Origin: an uncultured bacterium
GTDB lineage: Bacteria > Cyanobacteriota > Vampirovibrionia > Gastranaerophilales > Gastranaerophilaceae
DNA: 64,000 bases
Direction of reading: 5' to 3'
Assembly (NCBI GenBank): GCA_950022495.1
Contig: CATLLJ010000001.1
Coordinates: 124,001 to 188,000 of the forward strand
A model generated the notes under the pieces. It was not told where the DNA came from. It saw only the letters and a list, made by a program, of their open reading frames with translations, and searched no databases. Positions 39,953 through 50,764 of the stretch are shown in pieces (the stretch's first letter is position 1; each line of letters starts with the position of its first letter). The translations under genes were made by a program, and so were the position numbers.

Positions 39953-41380
39953 TTAGAAAAAATAAAAATCAGGTTTCAAATCAGTTTCATGAATAACTCT
40001 GCTCAGGCTTGTTTGTGAGTATTCAGGATAATTTTGATTTAAAAATTTATTTATTTTATTGTAAGAATCTAATCCTAGACGTCTTGCGATATCAAAGATA
40101 TAATAAAAACGTGCACGTTTTTGGTCATCATTTAATTTTTCAAAATCTGTATTTTTAACTTTATTAATCAGTTCATTTTTTCCGGTTTCTTTCAATTTGT
40201 GCGATAAAAATTCAAGTTTGGAAATTATTGTGCCATACATTTGTTCGTTATTGCTGCCCTGAGCTTTATCGATTACATCTTGTAACCTTACCCTGTCGAT
40301 TAAAATGCCTATATCATCAACTGAACATTCAGGACTTAATCTTAAAAATATTTCTCTTAATTTTGATTTATTTATTTTTGAAAAATCTACGGTTTCCAGT
40401 ACATTTTTAAACGGTCCAAATTTAAAAATTTCAGAAAGTTCATCATTTAAAATTTGTGGTTTTAACTCTTGGGCTGAAAGTTTAGCAAAATTTTCAAGTC
40501 CAAAATTTCGAGAATATGCAGGAGCAAAATCTTCGGGTAAGTTCAATAATTCTTTGATTTTTGAAAACGCTGAATCAATTGTCGCTTTTTTACCATCATT
40601 TATAAGTTGTCTTGAAGTTTTAATTACTTCAGCCATCTTTTCGGCATTTTCTGAAAATTCTAAATCAAGAATTCTATTTCGGAAGTCCCACATGTTAGTT
40701 TTTTCGAGATTTACTTTATCGGTAATAGTATTTTGTAATTTTTCTATAACCTCTTCATGACCGCCGTTTTTAAAAGGCGGAATATAAGCGTAATCAGAAA
40801 ATACCAAATTCAGGGGGTCTCTTGTTCCATCAATTTGTGTGGCTGTATTTCTTTTCATATCGTGAAGAAAACCTTTTAGAATATCAAAATCGCAAGCTCC
40901 CGGACGTATATTTTTCGCTTTTTCAGTATCTATTGCAGAAAAAGCAGAAGTGTAATGTTCTATAAAACCCTCAATCGTATCAGTTTGTTTTATATTTGAA
41001 ACAAAAGGATTTATATCTAACCATCGTTCTTGTTTATATGCTTCAATTTTTGATGGCACACCGGCAAATCCCTCTCTTACAAGCTCTTTGGATGTTGAAT
41101 AAAAATCAGCAACCTGCTGTTCCATTTTTATCACTCTATCGCTTAACATATTTTTTATAAATTTTACCGCATTAGGCTTTTTAAATCCATAATAAATAAG
41201 CAGTCCCCCGCCGCCAATTAATCCTAAGGGTAACAACAATTTATGTTTGTGTTGCTTATCTTCAGCTTTTTGGGCTTGAATACTATTCTCTGCAGAATTA
41301 ACCGGTTCTTCAATATTTTGTTTAACTAAAGAAGAATTAATTGGATTACCATTAATATTTTGAGTAATTAAATTAACCAT
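39953..41380 (-). CDS. hypothetical single-TM protein
   Basis: 475-aa ORF, one hydrophobic segment 'LLLPLGLIGGGGLLIYYGF' after ~50 aa. Confidence 0.6.
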   Translation of the reverse strand: MVNLITQNINGNPINSSLVKQNIEEPVNSAENSIQAQKAEDKQHKHKLLLPLGLIGGGGLLIYYGFKKPNAVKFIKNMLSDRVIKMEQQVADFYSTSKELVREGFAGVPSKIEAYKQERWLDINPFVSNIKQTDTIEGFIEHYTSAFSAIDTEKAKNIRPGACDFDILKGFLHDMKRNTATQIDGTRDPLNLVFSDYAYIPPFKNGGHEEVIEKLQNTITDKVNLEKTNMWDFRNRILDLEFSENAEKMAEVIKTSRQLINDGKKATIDSAFSKIKELLNLPEDFAPAYSRNFGLENFAKLSAQELKPQILNDELSEIFKFGPFKNVLETVDFSKINKSKLREIFLRLSPECSVDDIGILIDRVRLQDVIDKAQGSNNEQMYGTIISKLEFLSHKLKETGKNELINKVKNTDFEKLNDDQKRARFYYIFDIARRLGLDSYNKINKFLNQNYPEYSQTSLSRVIHETDLKPDFYFF

Positions 41381-41444
41381 TCAAGACCATTTTGCTTGTT
41401 ACACTTATTTAAATTAATGCAGAAAAGATTTTTTTTTGCTAGTT

Positions 41445-41473
41445 AAAAAAGGAGGAATATTTCCTCCTTTTTT
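41445..41473. terminator. hairpin terminator
   Basis: AAAAAAGGAGGAATATTTCCTCCTTTTTT. Confidence 0.85.
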
Positions 41474-41481
41474 ATTTCAAA

Positions 41482-42747
41482 TTATACATCAGGAAGAGTG
41501 CCTTTAACTTCGGCGACTTCATCACTTTCTAAATTAAATACTGAATGAAGTGCTTTTACAGCTTTTTGGGCATCCTCTTTATTAATTAAGCAGCTTATCT
41601 TGATTTCACTTGTTGAAATCATTCTGATATTGATGCTGTTATCTGCAAGTGTTTTGAACATTGTAGATGCTATACCCGGTCTGTCAATCATACCGGCACC
41701 AATTATTGAAATTTTTGCAATATTATCATCAATTTTTACTGATGCTGCACCTAAATTTGCTCTAACATCTTCAAGAAGTTTTGTTGCTCTTTCCAAATCT
41801 TCTTTGTTAATAGTAAAAGCAATGTCATTAGTATTAGAAGCTTTTCTGGCATAAGATTGAATAATCATATCAACAGAAATATTTTCATCTGCAAGACGCC
41901 CGAATAATGTTGCAGCTTCTCCGGGTGTATCAGGAATATCGCAAACTACAACTCTAACTTGTGACAAATCTGCTGCAACACCTGCAACCGGTTTATTTAT
42001 TTCCATATTTTCAACTCCTACAATTAGTGTTCCTAAATTATCCAGTTTGAAACTGCTTCTTACTCGTAATGGAACGGCATACTGTTTTGCGGTTTCAACA
42101 CTTCGAGGGTGCAGTACATTTGCACCGGCATGAGCTAATTCCAACATTTCTTCATAAGATATAATATCCAATCTTGAAGCATTTGGAACCACTCTCGGGT
42201 CTGTTGTATAAACGCCCTCCACATCTGTATAAATATCGCATCTTTCAGCGTTTAAAGCTGCTGCAAGTGCAACCGCAGATGTATCAGAACCGCCTCTGCC
42301 TAATGTTGTTATTTCGCCGTCTTCAGTAACTCCCTGAAAACCTGCAACAACGATAATATTTCCATCATCCAAGTTTTTTCTTAATTTATCAGTTTTAATA
42401 TCAATAATTCTGGCTTTTGAATGTACATTTTCTGTCAAAATGCCGATTTGTGTTGCATTAAAACTAACTGCTTTATGCCCTTGTGCCTGTATAGCCATAG
42501 TCAAAAGTGCAATAGAAACACATTCACCTGTTGACAAAAGCATATCCATTTCCCTTGCTGATGGGTTTGGATTTAAATCTTTTGCCATTTTTACAAGGTG
42601 GTCAGTGGTATGTCCCATAGCTGAAACTACAACTACTACATCATTTCCGTTATTTTTTTCTCTTATTACTGTACGGGCAACATTTTTTATTTTATCAGTG
42701 TCGGCTACCGAGGTACCGCCGAACTTTTGTACTATTACTTTTTTCAA
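41482..42747 (-). CDS. lysC: aspartate kinase
   Basis: 'VQKFGGTSVADTDKIKNVA', 'TTLGRGGSDTSAVALAAAL', C-terminal ACT-like repeats. Confidence 0.95.
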   Translation of the reverse strand: MKKVIVQKFGGTSVADTDKIKNVARTVIREKNNGNDVVVVVSAMGHTTDHLVKMAKDLNPNPSAREMDMLLSTGECVSIALLTMAIQAQGHKAVSFNATQIGILTENVHSKARIIDIKTDKLRKNLDDGNIIVVAGFQGVTEDGEITTLGRGGSDTSAVALAAALNAERCDIYTDVEGVYTTDPRVVPNASRLDIISYEEMLELAHAGANVLHPRSVETAKQYAVPLRVRSSFKLDNLGTLIVGVENMEINKPVAGVAADLSQVRVVVCDIPDTPGEAATLFGRLADENISVDMIIQSYARKASNTNDIAFTINKEDLERATKLLEDVRANLGAASVKIDDNIAKISIIGAGMIDRPGIASTMFKTLADNSINIRMISTSEIKISCLINKEDAQKAVKALHSVFNLESDEVAEVKGTLPDV

Positions 42748-42748
42748 T

Positions 42749-44236
42749 TTAATTACTTCCCTGTATATTTTTTAAAATATTTTCAAGTTCAAGTTTTTCA
42801 TTTTCAAAATCAAATCTACCTAAATCTTGAGCTTTTTGAGCAATTGAAATTGCTTCCTTTATATTATATTCACAAATGTTATTCTTGACAAGAGTGTATG
42901 ATGTAAAAAACATCAAATTTAATACATCAAGGTTTGTATTTGTTACCTTTTCGGCTCTTCTGAGTTTTCTGTGAGCATCCTCAAAATCATTTACACTTAT
43001 TAACCATTTTGCATAATCAATAAAGCCTTGAACATATTCAGAATTTGCTAAAATAAATTTATCAAAATATTCCCTTATTTTATAATTATCCCCGAGTGTC
43101 ATGTAACATTTGACAAGATTATAATAATTATAAGTTTGTTTATCATCTATTCTTAATGCTTTTTTAAATCTTTCAACAGCATCTTCTATTTTGTCTTGAG
43201 ACATTAGTTTTAGCCCGATTGATTCTTGAATGTATACATTGTCACCATGACGTTCTTCAAGTTCGTTCAATAAATTAAAATCTTCATTGTATGAATTTAT
43301 AAGAGCCAATCCGATTTTTGCATCTATGTAATCTTCCTTCTGTTCACAGGCAATTAGAAATTGTTCTTTAGCTTTTTCAAATTCAAAAAATCTAACATAA
43401 GCCTTACCCCATTCAAAATGCAGCAAAGAATCATCCAAACCGCATTCCATAGCTTTGTTAAATGTTTTTTCAGTATTTTTAATATCTTTTAATATCGAAT
43501 AAACTTCGCCAAGAATGATATATGCCGGAAACATTTGTTTATTTACTTCAAGTGTTTTTTTAGCATATTTTATTGCTGCATCATAGTCTGATTTTAAGAG
43601 TTTTAAATGTGCATATTCATACAAGCTTCCCTCGTTAGGGGCAACCTTAGCCAAAAAGCTTAATTTCATTTCAGCTGATTCATAATCATTCAGTTTTATT
43701 TCCATAACTGCGGAAAGCAGAATTGCAGTAAAATTATATTTGCTGATTTTTGAAGCTGTAACAAATTTATCTCTAGCCAGAGCGTATTTTTTTAATTTCA
43801 TTAAAGCCATACCCCAGCCGGTAAAAACATCCGTATTAAAAGGACAAACTTTATCAGCTTTTTCAAATGATATTAGTGCATCGTTTAACAAATTTGCACC
43901 AAGCTGGCTCATCCCAAGCCGCAGCCAAATTTCTTTATCCTGTGGTAATAAATTTGCAGATTGTTTATAGTAATTTGCTGCATCATCAAATTTCAATTTT
44001 TGTTCGTAAATTTTTCCCAAAAATTTATAAATTCTTGCATCTTGAACTGAAATATCTAAAGCTTTTAATAAAACAGCTTCTGCTTCATCTATACGTTTTT
44101 CGTTAATTAGTTTTTTTGCTTTATTAACATAAGCAACAGATGGTAAAGATTGAATTATTGAATCACTTTTGTATTTATCAACCGAACCGCTTAAATCTTT
44201 TATATTTTTACTGATTTTTTCTACCCAGCTAAACAA
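42749..44236 (-). CDS. TPR repeat protein
   Basis: multiple TPR-like units, e.g. 'ARIYKFLGKIYEQKLKFDDAANYYKQSANLLP'; overlaps kdsC-like gene start. Confidence 0.85.
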   Translation of the reverse strand: MFSWVEKISKNIKDLSGSVDKYKSDSIIQSLPSVAYVNKAKKLINEKRIDEAEAVLLKALDISVQDARIYKFLGKIYEQKLKFDDAANYYKQSANLLPQDKEIWLRLGMSQLGANLLNDALISFEKADKVCPFNTDVFTGWGMALMKLKKYALARDKFVTASKISKYNFTAILLSAVMEIKLNDYESAEMKLSFLAKVAPNEGSLYEYAHLKLLKSDYDAAIKYAKKTLEVNKQMFPAYIILGEVYSILKDIKNTEKTFNKAMECGLDDSLLHFEWGKAYVRFFEFEKAKEQFLIACEQKEDYIDAKIGLALINSYNEDFNLLNELEERHGDNVYIQESIGLKLMSQDKIEDAVERFKKALRIDDKQTYNYYNLVKCYMTLGDNYKIREYFDKFILANSEYVQGFIDYAKWLISVNDFEDAHRKLRRAEKVTNTNLDVLNLMFFTSYTLVKNNICEYNIKEAISIAQKAQDLGRFDFENEKLELENILKNIQGSN

Positions 44237-44703
44237 TCAACTACCTCTCTAAATGCACCGTTTCCTGCTTGATTTGCAGTTATTTGAATATCTTTTACCG
44301 ATTTTACTTTATCAACTGCATGTGGCACGGTGATTTTATATTTTGCAAAATTTAAACAATCTAAATCATTAACATCATCACCAAGATAAACATATTCTTC
44401 CTGTGATAAGTTATATTTTTCAACAATAGACTTTAAAATATCAATTTTAATTCGGATACCCTGATGAATTTCTGATATATTAAATTTCCTAGCCATTGTT
44501 TCTATCGCAGAATTCTTTTCGCCTGAAATGATTGCAATTTCATAACCATTTTTCTTTAAAAGCGAAAAACCCATAACATCTTTGAAGTTAAGTTTTCTCG
44601 ACATTGTAAAATCTTCATTAATATATACACAATTATCAGTTACGATTCCATCGAAATCAGTGATAATCATTTTTATTGACTCTGGCAGTTTTATTTTTGA
44701 CAT
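44221..44703 (-). CDS. kdsC: KdsC-like HAD phosphatase (KDO-8-phosphate phosphatase type)
   Basis: 'IKMIITDFDGIVTDNCVYIN', 'SGEKNSAIETMARKFNISEIHQG', 'YLGDDVNDLDCLNFA'. Confidence 0.82.
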   Translation of the reverse strand: MSKIKLPESIKMIITDFDGIVTDNCVYINEDFTMSRKLNFKDVMGFSLLKKNGYEIAIISGEKNSAIETMARKFNISEIHQGIRIKIDILKSIVEKYNLSQEEYVYLGDDVNDLDCLNFAKYKITVPHAVDKVKSVKDIQITANQAGNGAFREVVDCLAG

Positions 44704-44805
44704 TTTTAATTTCTTACCTGAACCCTTAACAAACTTAAAACTATTTGATATAATTATAACATATAAGTCATAAAATTTAAGTGAGTGAGAGTAAAAAAGT
44801 AATAA

Positions 44806-46095
44806 ATGTTTTCATATTTCTATATAATTAATATCTGTGTAATTATTGTGTTTATCTGCTTGTTTTTCATAACCAGAAAGACAAATAAACGCTGGTCTAA
44901 AATTAACGATTACCTTGGTAAAGTTACTACAACAGTTGATTCTATCCGTTACGGTAATTTATCAACAAAGATTGAAAAAATTGAACACCCTACATACCAG
45001 AACGTAACCGACAGTATTAATAGAATGGTTGAAACTCTTAACGACCGTGAAAAAATGATTATTGAATATCAAGCAGAACTGATGAGACAAAATAAGCTCC
45101 TGGAATCAGTCATAAATTCGTTGTCTGACGGAATTCTAATTATCAATGAAAAATTTGAAATACTTAGAGCTACCCCTAAAATTTTAAAATGGTTTGGAGT
45201 GAAAGGAAAAGATATTGTCGGTAAAAATGTTTTTGAATTTATCCAGCCTGCGGACGAAGAAAGAGATGTTGAGCAGCTAAACAATGTTGAAGTTTTTATA
45301 AAACATACACCGACAAACAACTTTATTATTAGTTCGCAGCCGCTTTCTTCTGTTGAAAAGAAAAGATATGTACTAATTATAAAAGACATAACTACGGAAA
45401 AAGAAATAGAAACCTTAAAAGAGGATTTTGTTGCAACTTTAACGCATGATTTGAAAGTTCCGATTATTGCAGCGGCAAATATGATAGATCTGTTTTTGGC
45501 TGAAAAATTCGGTTCAATATCAGACAAACAGGAGTTTGCACTGAATAGCATGAAAGATTCTAACAAAGAATTACTTGATTTAGTACAAATCCTTCTTGAA
45601 ACATATAAAATTCATGAAAAAGGCATAAAACTTGTCAAAGAAGATATTAATTTAAATTATTTTATTAAAGAAATTGCAGATGAAATGCAAACAATTGCAA
45701 AAGACACCAAAATGGGAATAAAATTTATTCCATCTAAAAATAATCCTTCCATTACTGCTGATCCTATACAATTGCAGCGTGTAATCAAAAATTTGATTTC
45801 AAATGCAATTGACCACAGTAACAGTAAAAAAGATATTGAAATATCTATTGGTGAAATTCCGGAATTTATAACAATTTCAGTCGTGGATTTCGGACAGGGA
45901 ATAGGCAAAAACGAAATAAAAATGATTTTCAACAAATATTATTCTGTGGCAAAAAAATTAAGAAAAGTCGGGACAGGTTTGGGTTTATATCTTTCACAGC
46001 AAATTGTACAGGCTCATGGCGGTGAAATTACTGTAACAAGCAAAGAAAATGTCAGAACAGAATTCTGTGTTAAATTACCAACATCAAAAGACTAG
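44806..46095 (+). CDS. PAS-containing membrane sensor histidine kinase
   Basis: N-terminal TM, 'FVATLTHDLKVPIIAAANMI' H-box, 'NLISNAIDHS' N-box, 'GTGLGLYLSQQIVQAHGG'. Confidence 0.92.
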   Translation: MFSYFYIINICVIIVFICLFFITRKTNKRWSKINDYLGKVTTTVDSIRYGNLSTKIEKIEHPTYQNVTDSINRMVETLNDREKMIIEYQAELMRQNKLLESVINSLSDGILIINEKFEILRATPKILKWFGVKGKDIVGKNVFEFIQPADEERDVEQLNNVEVFIKHTPTNNFIISSQPLSSVEKKRYVLIIKDITTEKEIETLKEDFVATLTHDLKVPIIAAANMIDLFLAEKFGSISDKQEFALNSMKDSNKELLDLVQILLETYKIHEKGIKLVKEDINLNYFIKEIADEMQTIAKDTKMGIKFIPSKNNPSITADPIQLQRVIKNLISNAIDHSNSKKDIEISIGEIPEFITISVVDFGQGIGKNEIKMIFNKYYSVAKKLRKVGTGLGLYLSQQIVQAHGGEITVTSKENVRTEFCVKLPTSKD

Positions 46096-46126
46096 TCCTG
46101 ACATATTCTTTTACAAATAAAATTAT

Positions 46127-47149
46127 CTAAACTCCGCCGAAATAGTTAACTAAACCGTCATGCAATTTTTCATCCTTGCATAATTTTTTCAATTTTGAAA
46201 TCGCACGGGTTTCAATCTGACGAATTCTTTCTCTGGACACACCGTATTGAGAACCAATTTCATCAAGAGTTTTTTTCATTCCGCTGTTATCCAGACCGTA
46301 ACGTAAAATTAAAACATCACGTTCTTTCTGGCTAAGCTGGTTGAGAATTTTTCGGGTATCTTCCAGCAAGTTATCCTGAGAAACTTTTCCGTCCGGAGTA
46401 ATTGTAGAATTATCTACAATAAAATCTGCAATTTTTGAAGAATCATCATCTGAAGTTGCCGGAGTATCCATACTTACGGTAGATTGAGCAGATTTAATTA
46501 TAGCTGTCAGTTTTGAAACAGAATAACCCAATCTATATGCAATTTCTTGTTTGGTAGGTGTTCTGCCAAGTTCAGTTGTTAATTCCAGTGTAGTTCTTCT
46601 GATTTTACCAATAGAATCAATCATGTGAATTGGTAATCTAATTATTCTTGCTTTGTCTGCAATAGCTCTAGTTATGGATTGTTGAATCCACCATGTTGCA
46701 TAAGTTGAAAATTTGTAACCTTTTTTATAGTCAAAGCGATTTGCTGCTTTTATTAGACCAACATTTCCTTCTTGAATTAAATCTAAAAATGACAAGCCTC
46801 TGCCAATATATTTTTTTGCAATGCTTACAACAAGACGTAAATTAGCATTTACAAGCAAATCTTTTGAAAAAGTATCATGTTCTTCTTGAATTTTTCTGGC
46901 TAAATCCAACTCTTCTTCCTGACTAAGCAATGGAATTTTACCGATTTGTCTTAAGTATATTTTTACACTGTCATCTGAATTCACAGATAACAAACTTTCC
47001 TGAACTTTTGGATCTTCTACGGATTTTAAAACATCTTCTCCATCCTGCTCATCATTATCAGGTTCAAGTTCTTGCAACTTTTTAAAATCGACATTTTCAT
47101 CAGAAATGTCGTCCATCATTATACCAAGATGTTCAAATTCTTTAACCAC
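46127..47149 (-). CDS. RNA polymerase sigma-70 factor, RpoD/SigA-like
   Basis: '[63 protein letters not shown]' and '[27 protein letters not shown]'. Confidence 0.93.
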   Translation of the reverse strand: MVKEFEHLGIMMDDISDENVDFKKLQELEPDNDEQDGEDVLKSVEDPKVQESLLSVNSDDSVKIYLRQIGKIPLLSQEEELDLARKIQEEHDTFSKDLLVNANLRLVVSIAKKYIGRGLSFLDLIQEGNVGLIKAANRFDYKKGYKFSTYATWWIQQSITRAIADKARIIRLPIHMIDSIGKIRRTTLELTTELGRTPTKQEIAYRLGYSVSKLTAIIKSAQSTVSMDTPATSDDDSSKIADFIVDNSTITPDGKVSQDNLLEDTRKILNQLSQKERDVLILRYGLDNSGMKKTLDEIGSQYGVSRERIRQIETRAISKLKKLCKDEKLHDGLVNYFGGV

Positions 47150-47220
47150 AATATTTCTCCAATCTTATACTTATAATATATAACTAAGAAAATAATTTGA
47201 GGTCATACAGCTGCACTATT

Positions 47221-48018
47221 TTATTTTTTTATAAGTTTTTGTCTTAGAGCTTCAAAAATAATTGCACTTAATGCATTTGAAACATTCAGCGAATTAAAAC
47301 TGTTTTGCATAGGGATTTTTACAACAAAATCTGATGCTTTTAATAAAGATTTTGAAACTCCTGCGTGCTCAGCCCCCATAATTATTACAAAGTTCATATC
47401 ATCATATTTAACATCATAATAATTATCTTTTGCTGAAGCATCTGTAGCAATTACCCACCAGTTGTTATCCTTTAATTTTTGAACAGCATTAACAAGACTA
47501 TTGACTTTTATAATCGGAATATGGTTTATTGCTCCGGCACTGGTTTTTTCTACAATTGAATTTACCTGCACATTTCTTCTGGATGGAATAATTATCCCAT
47601 CAACCCCTGCACAAACACATGTCCTTATAATAGCTCCGAGATTATGCGAATCCTCTACACCATCTAAAATAACAAGTGACGAATTTGACGCCGTATTATT
47701 TTCTATAAATTCATCTAAATCCATATATTTTATTGGTGAAATTTGTGCAATAATTCCTTGATGATTAAATTCTGCATAAGCTTGAAACTTTTCTTTTGCT
47801 ACAAACTGAAAAACAATACCCTGCTGCTGAGCTAATTCTTTAATTTTATTAATCTTAACATCAGTATGAATATTTTTTGATATTAAAATTTTATTTATTT
47901 CACGTTTACCTGAAGTCAAAGCTTCAAGAACAGAGTTTTTACCAAAAATTACATCTTCTTCAACAGAAAGATGTTGAGATGCATTCGTTTTATTATTTTT
48001 ACCCTCAGGTTTTTCCAT
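47221..48018 (-). CDS. rlmB: 23S rRNA (guanosine-2'-O-)-methyltransferase RlmB / SpoU family
   Basis: 'FGKNSVLEALTSGKREINKILI', 'DGVEDSHNLGAIIRTC', 'VIIMGAEHAGVSKSLLKASDFVVKIPM'. Confidence 0.9.
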   Translation of the reverse strand: MEKPEGKNNKTNASQHLSVEEDVIFGKNSVLEALTSGKREINKILISKNIHTDVKINKIKELAQQQGIVFQFVAKEKFQAYAEFNHQGIIAQISPIKYMDLDEFIENNTASNSSLVILDGVEDSHNLGAIIRTCVCAGVDGIIIPSRRNVQVNSIVEKTSAGAINHIPIIKVNSLVNAVQKLKDNNWWVIATDASAKDNYYDVKYDDMNFVIIMGAEHAGVSKSLLKASDFVVKIPMQNSFNSLNVSNALSAIIFEALRQKLIKK

Positions 48019-48019
48019 A

Positions 48020-48928
48020 TTATTTTGAAACCTCTAACATTCTATCAATACATTTTACAGCTTTTTGAGCAATTTGTTCATCTACAAACATTTCGTTATT
48101 TTCATTTTCCAAAACATTTAAAATATCTTCCAGAGAAGTCATTTTCATATTTGGACAAACAATATTATCTTTAACAGGAATAAATTCTTTTTCCGGATAA
48201 TCACGTTTTAATCTGTCAACAACACCCTGCTCTGTTGCAATAATGAAAGACTTATTATTACTTTCTTTTGCATATTTCATAATACCGGTTGTACTGCCCA
48301 CATAATCTGCAATGTCAGAAACTGCAGTGTGACATTCCGGATGAGCAAGAACCAATGCATCAGGATGTTCTTTTCTGGCTTTTTCGATATCCGCAGGTCT
48401 AATATGTAAATGTGTCGGACAAAAACCTGGATAAGTTACCACTTCGACATTTCCAAGCTGTTTTTCAACCCACTTGCCTAAATATGTATCAGGTGCAAAA
48501 AGAATTTTTTCTTCATTCATACTTTTTACAACATTTACTGCATTTGAACTTGTACAGCACATGTCACACTCTGACTTAACTTCCGCAGTTGAATTAACAT
48601 AACACACAACAGGAATATCAGGATAGTGAGCTTTGAATGCTTTTAACTGATTTAAACTTATCATATCAGCCATTCTGCAACCTGCGTCCATTTGCGGTAA
48701 TAATACTTTTTTATCCGGCGATAACAACTTTGCAGTTTGAGCCATAAAATATACACCTGCAAAAACTATAATATCAGCATTTGTTTTTGCCGCAACCTGA
48801 CTCAGGTACAATGAATCCCCAACATAATCAGCAACTAAATCAATTTCTACCGGCTGATAGCAATGTGCAAGAATCACTGCATTTTTTTCTTTTTTTAACT
48901 TCTTTATTCTCTCTATAGTTGTTATCAT
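48020..48928 (-). CDS. nadA: quinolinate synthase
   Basis: 'AVILAHCYQPVEIDLVADYVGDSLYLSQVAAKTNADIIVFAGVYFMAQTAKLLSPDKKVLLPQMDAGC'. Confidence 0.95.
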   Translation of the reverse strand: MITTIERIKKLKKEKNAVILAHCYQPVEIDLVADYVGDSLYLSQVAAKTNADIIVFAGVYFMAQTAKLLSPDKKVLLPQMDAGCRMADMISLNQLKAFKAHYPDIPVVCYVNSTAEVKSECDMCCTSSNAVNVVKSMNEEKILFAPDTYLGKWVEKQLGNVEVVTYPGFCPTHLHIRPADIEKARKEHPDALVLAHPECHTAVSDIADYVGSTTGIMKYAKESNNKSFIIATEQGVVDRLKRDYPEKEFIPVKDNIVCPNMKMTSLEDILNVLENENNEMFVDEQIAQKAVKCIDRMLEVSK

Positions 48929-49038
48929 TTTAAAAAATTTTCCTCCGTTTAGTGTAAATTTATGTTAAAATTTTTCTATTTATAAAATATATTGTATAAT
49001 AAAAAAAGGATAATAGTAAAAAGATTAAGAAAGAAGAT

Positions 49039-50745
49039 ATGGCAAGTTTTTTAGACAGTTTGGGACTGGGGGGAAGAGTTGAAGTATATCTTTCCGTTAC
49101 GCAATCAAGCGGATTAGAGTTAATGCTGCTGGATGCTCGAGGTAACGTTAAATCTTATGCTCAAACCCCGTTGGAATATAATGAAGCACAAAGAGAAATT
49201 GCAAACTACGAGCAATTTAAAGCTGCAGTAGAAGATTTATTTAAAGAAAGACATATTGATCCAAAGAAAGCTAATGTTCATTTGAACTTACCTACAGTTT
49301 GGTTTGGTCATAAGGAAGGCATACCGCTGCTATTAGATGAATCTGCTATTTCTAATATTATTATTGGTGAATTAGAGTCTTCTTATATTTTCAAAAGAAA
49401 AGAACCATTACCATTCTGGTTTGACGATTTGCAATCAACAAATACAGATTCCAGAAGCGTTTTCTATAGTGCATTGCAGGTTGAAGCAGTAAACCAAATA
49501 AAAGAAATTCTTACAGGAATGGGGGCTGTCCTTGTTGGCGTAACATGTTCTTTATTTTCATCACTTAAAGCATTATATGCCGGCGGCATTGCCACCAGTA
49601 TAATGGGTGAAGGCAGCTCATGGAGTTTGATGATTGTTAATAGTTCAGGTTATCAAATGTATGGACTTGTCGGACAAAAAATTATTGAATACTATGAAGA
49701 ACCTCTTCCATTAAAGTCTTATGAAGGTGAAGAAATTTATTCTTCAGTAAGCAACTCAGCACAAATCGCGTTGATGAGTACACCATCATCAGCTTTGGTT
49801 GTTATTTCTGAAACTGATTTGATTTCAGCAGAACTTCTTGGTAATCGACTTCAATTCAGCGGAACTGTAATTCCGGTAGAAGATAATAAATTTAAAAAAG
49901 AACCATTAGTTGAAATGAGTTTGAACATCCTTCCGGAAGATCAAATAAAAGTTTCATTGCCGACTATTGGTTTTATTGCTCCAGATACAGCGTTTCCTAT
50001 AGTTGTAGACTTTTTAGCTGCGACAGGACAAAAAGTTGCACACGTAGAAGTACTGGATATTCCAATTGGAAACGGCAAAACTATTCAGCTTACACCGTCT
50101 AAAGCAACTGCTATTGCCGGTATTATTCTGGCGTTAATTCTTGGTCCTGTTGGGATAGGACACTTTATGGCAAATAATATTTGCACTAAAGTTCAAGAAG
50201 AAAGTGCTAGTTTAGATGCACAAATTACAAGTCTTGACGAGCAAATTAAAGCAATGGAAAATGAAGGCGGAAGCGACTTTGATCCGGTTGCTGAAATTGA
50301 AAGAGTTTTGAAAAATAACAGAATTAAAATCATGGCTTACGCTGCACTTGGTGAATCAGTACCAAAAAGTCTTTATCTAACCTATTTTATGACAGGTGAA
50401 GACGGAATGATTGATATTAAAGGTTGTGCTGATTCAGTTGAAGATGTTTATGTATTTTTCAAAAATTTAAAAGATTCTCTTGTTGAATCTAAACTTCGTA
50501 TTAGTAAACTCGACTTGAAGAGCGGCTCATTAGATAAAATTGTTACAAGTACAATTTCAACTGTTGATGATGCTCCTTATGTATTTGAAATAACTAATAT
50601 GAATGATTCACAGCTTAAATCATTTATGGATAAATTATTTGCACCAAAAGATGCAAATAATGGAAACAATCAGCAGCAGGGTCAAGCTCAACAACCGGAT
50701 CCAAATGCACAAAATCAAGGGGAAGCCCCTGCTAACGGAAATTAA
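49039..50745 (+). CDS. PilM-PilN/GspL-like type IV pilus assembly fusion protein
   Basis: 568 aa; actin-like-size N-terminal cytoplasmic domain, one TM near aa 350-375 ('TAIAGIILALILGPVGIGHFMA'), then coiled coil and ferredoxin-like C-terminus; followed by PilO-like gene. Confidence 0.6.
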   Translation: MASFLDSLGLGGRVEVYLSVTQSSGLELMLLDARGNVKSYAQTPLEYNEAQREIANYEQFKAAVEDLFKERHIDPKKANVHLNLPTVWFGHKEGIPLLLDESAISNIIIGELESSYIFKRKEPLPFWFDDLQSTNTDSRSVFYSALQVEAVNQIKEILTGMGAVLVGVTCSLFSSLKALYAGGIATSIMGEGSSWSLMIVNSSGYQMYGLVGQKIIEYYEEPLPLKSYEGEEIYSSVSNSAQIALMSTPSSALVVISETDLISAELLGNRLQFSGTVIPVEDNKFKKEPLVEMSLNILPEDQIKVSLPTIGFIAPDTAFPIVVDFLAATGQKVAHVEVLDIPIGNGKTIQLTPSKATAIAGIILALILGPVGIGHFMANNICTKVQEESASLDAQITSLDEQIKAMENEGGSDFDPVAEIERVLKNNRIKIMAYAALGESVPKSLYLTYFMTGEDGMIDIKGCADSVEDVYVFFKNLKDSLVESKLRISKLDLKSGSLDKIVTSTISTVDDAPYVFEITNMNDSQLKSFMDKLFAPKDANNGNNQQQGQAQQPDPNAQNQGEAPANGN

Positions 50746-50764
50746 TTATAAGGAATTATAATAC

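Noticed and set aside
40305-40760. 151-aa plus-strand ORF opposite the 475-aa hypothetical gene
   Set aside because: Entirely antisense to a longer ORF and compositionally artefactual.
45069-45566. 165-aa minus-strand ORF in the histidine kinase gene
   Set aside because: Antisense to a gene with clear kinase motifs.
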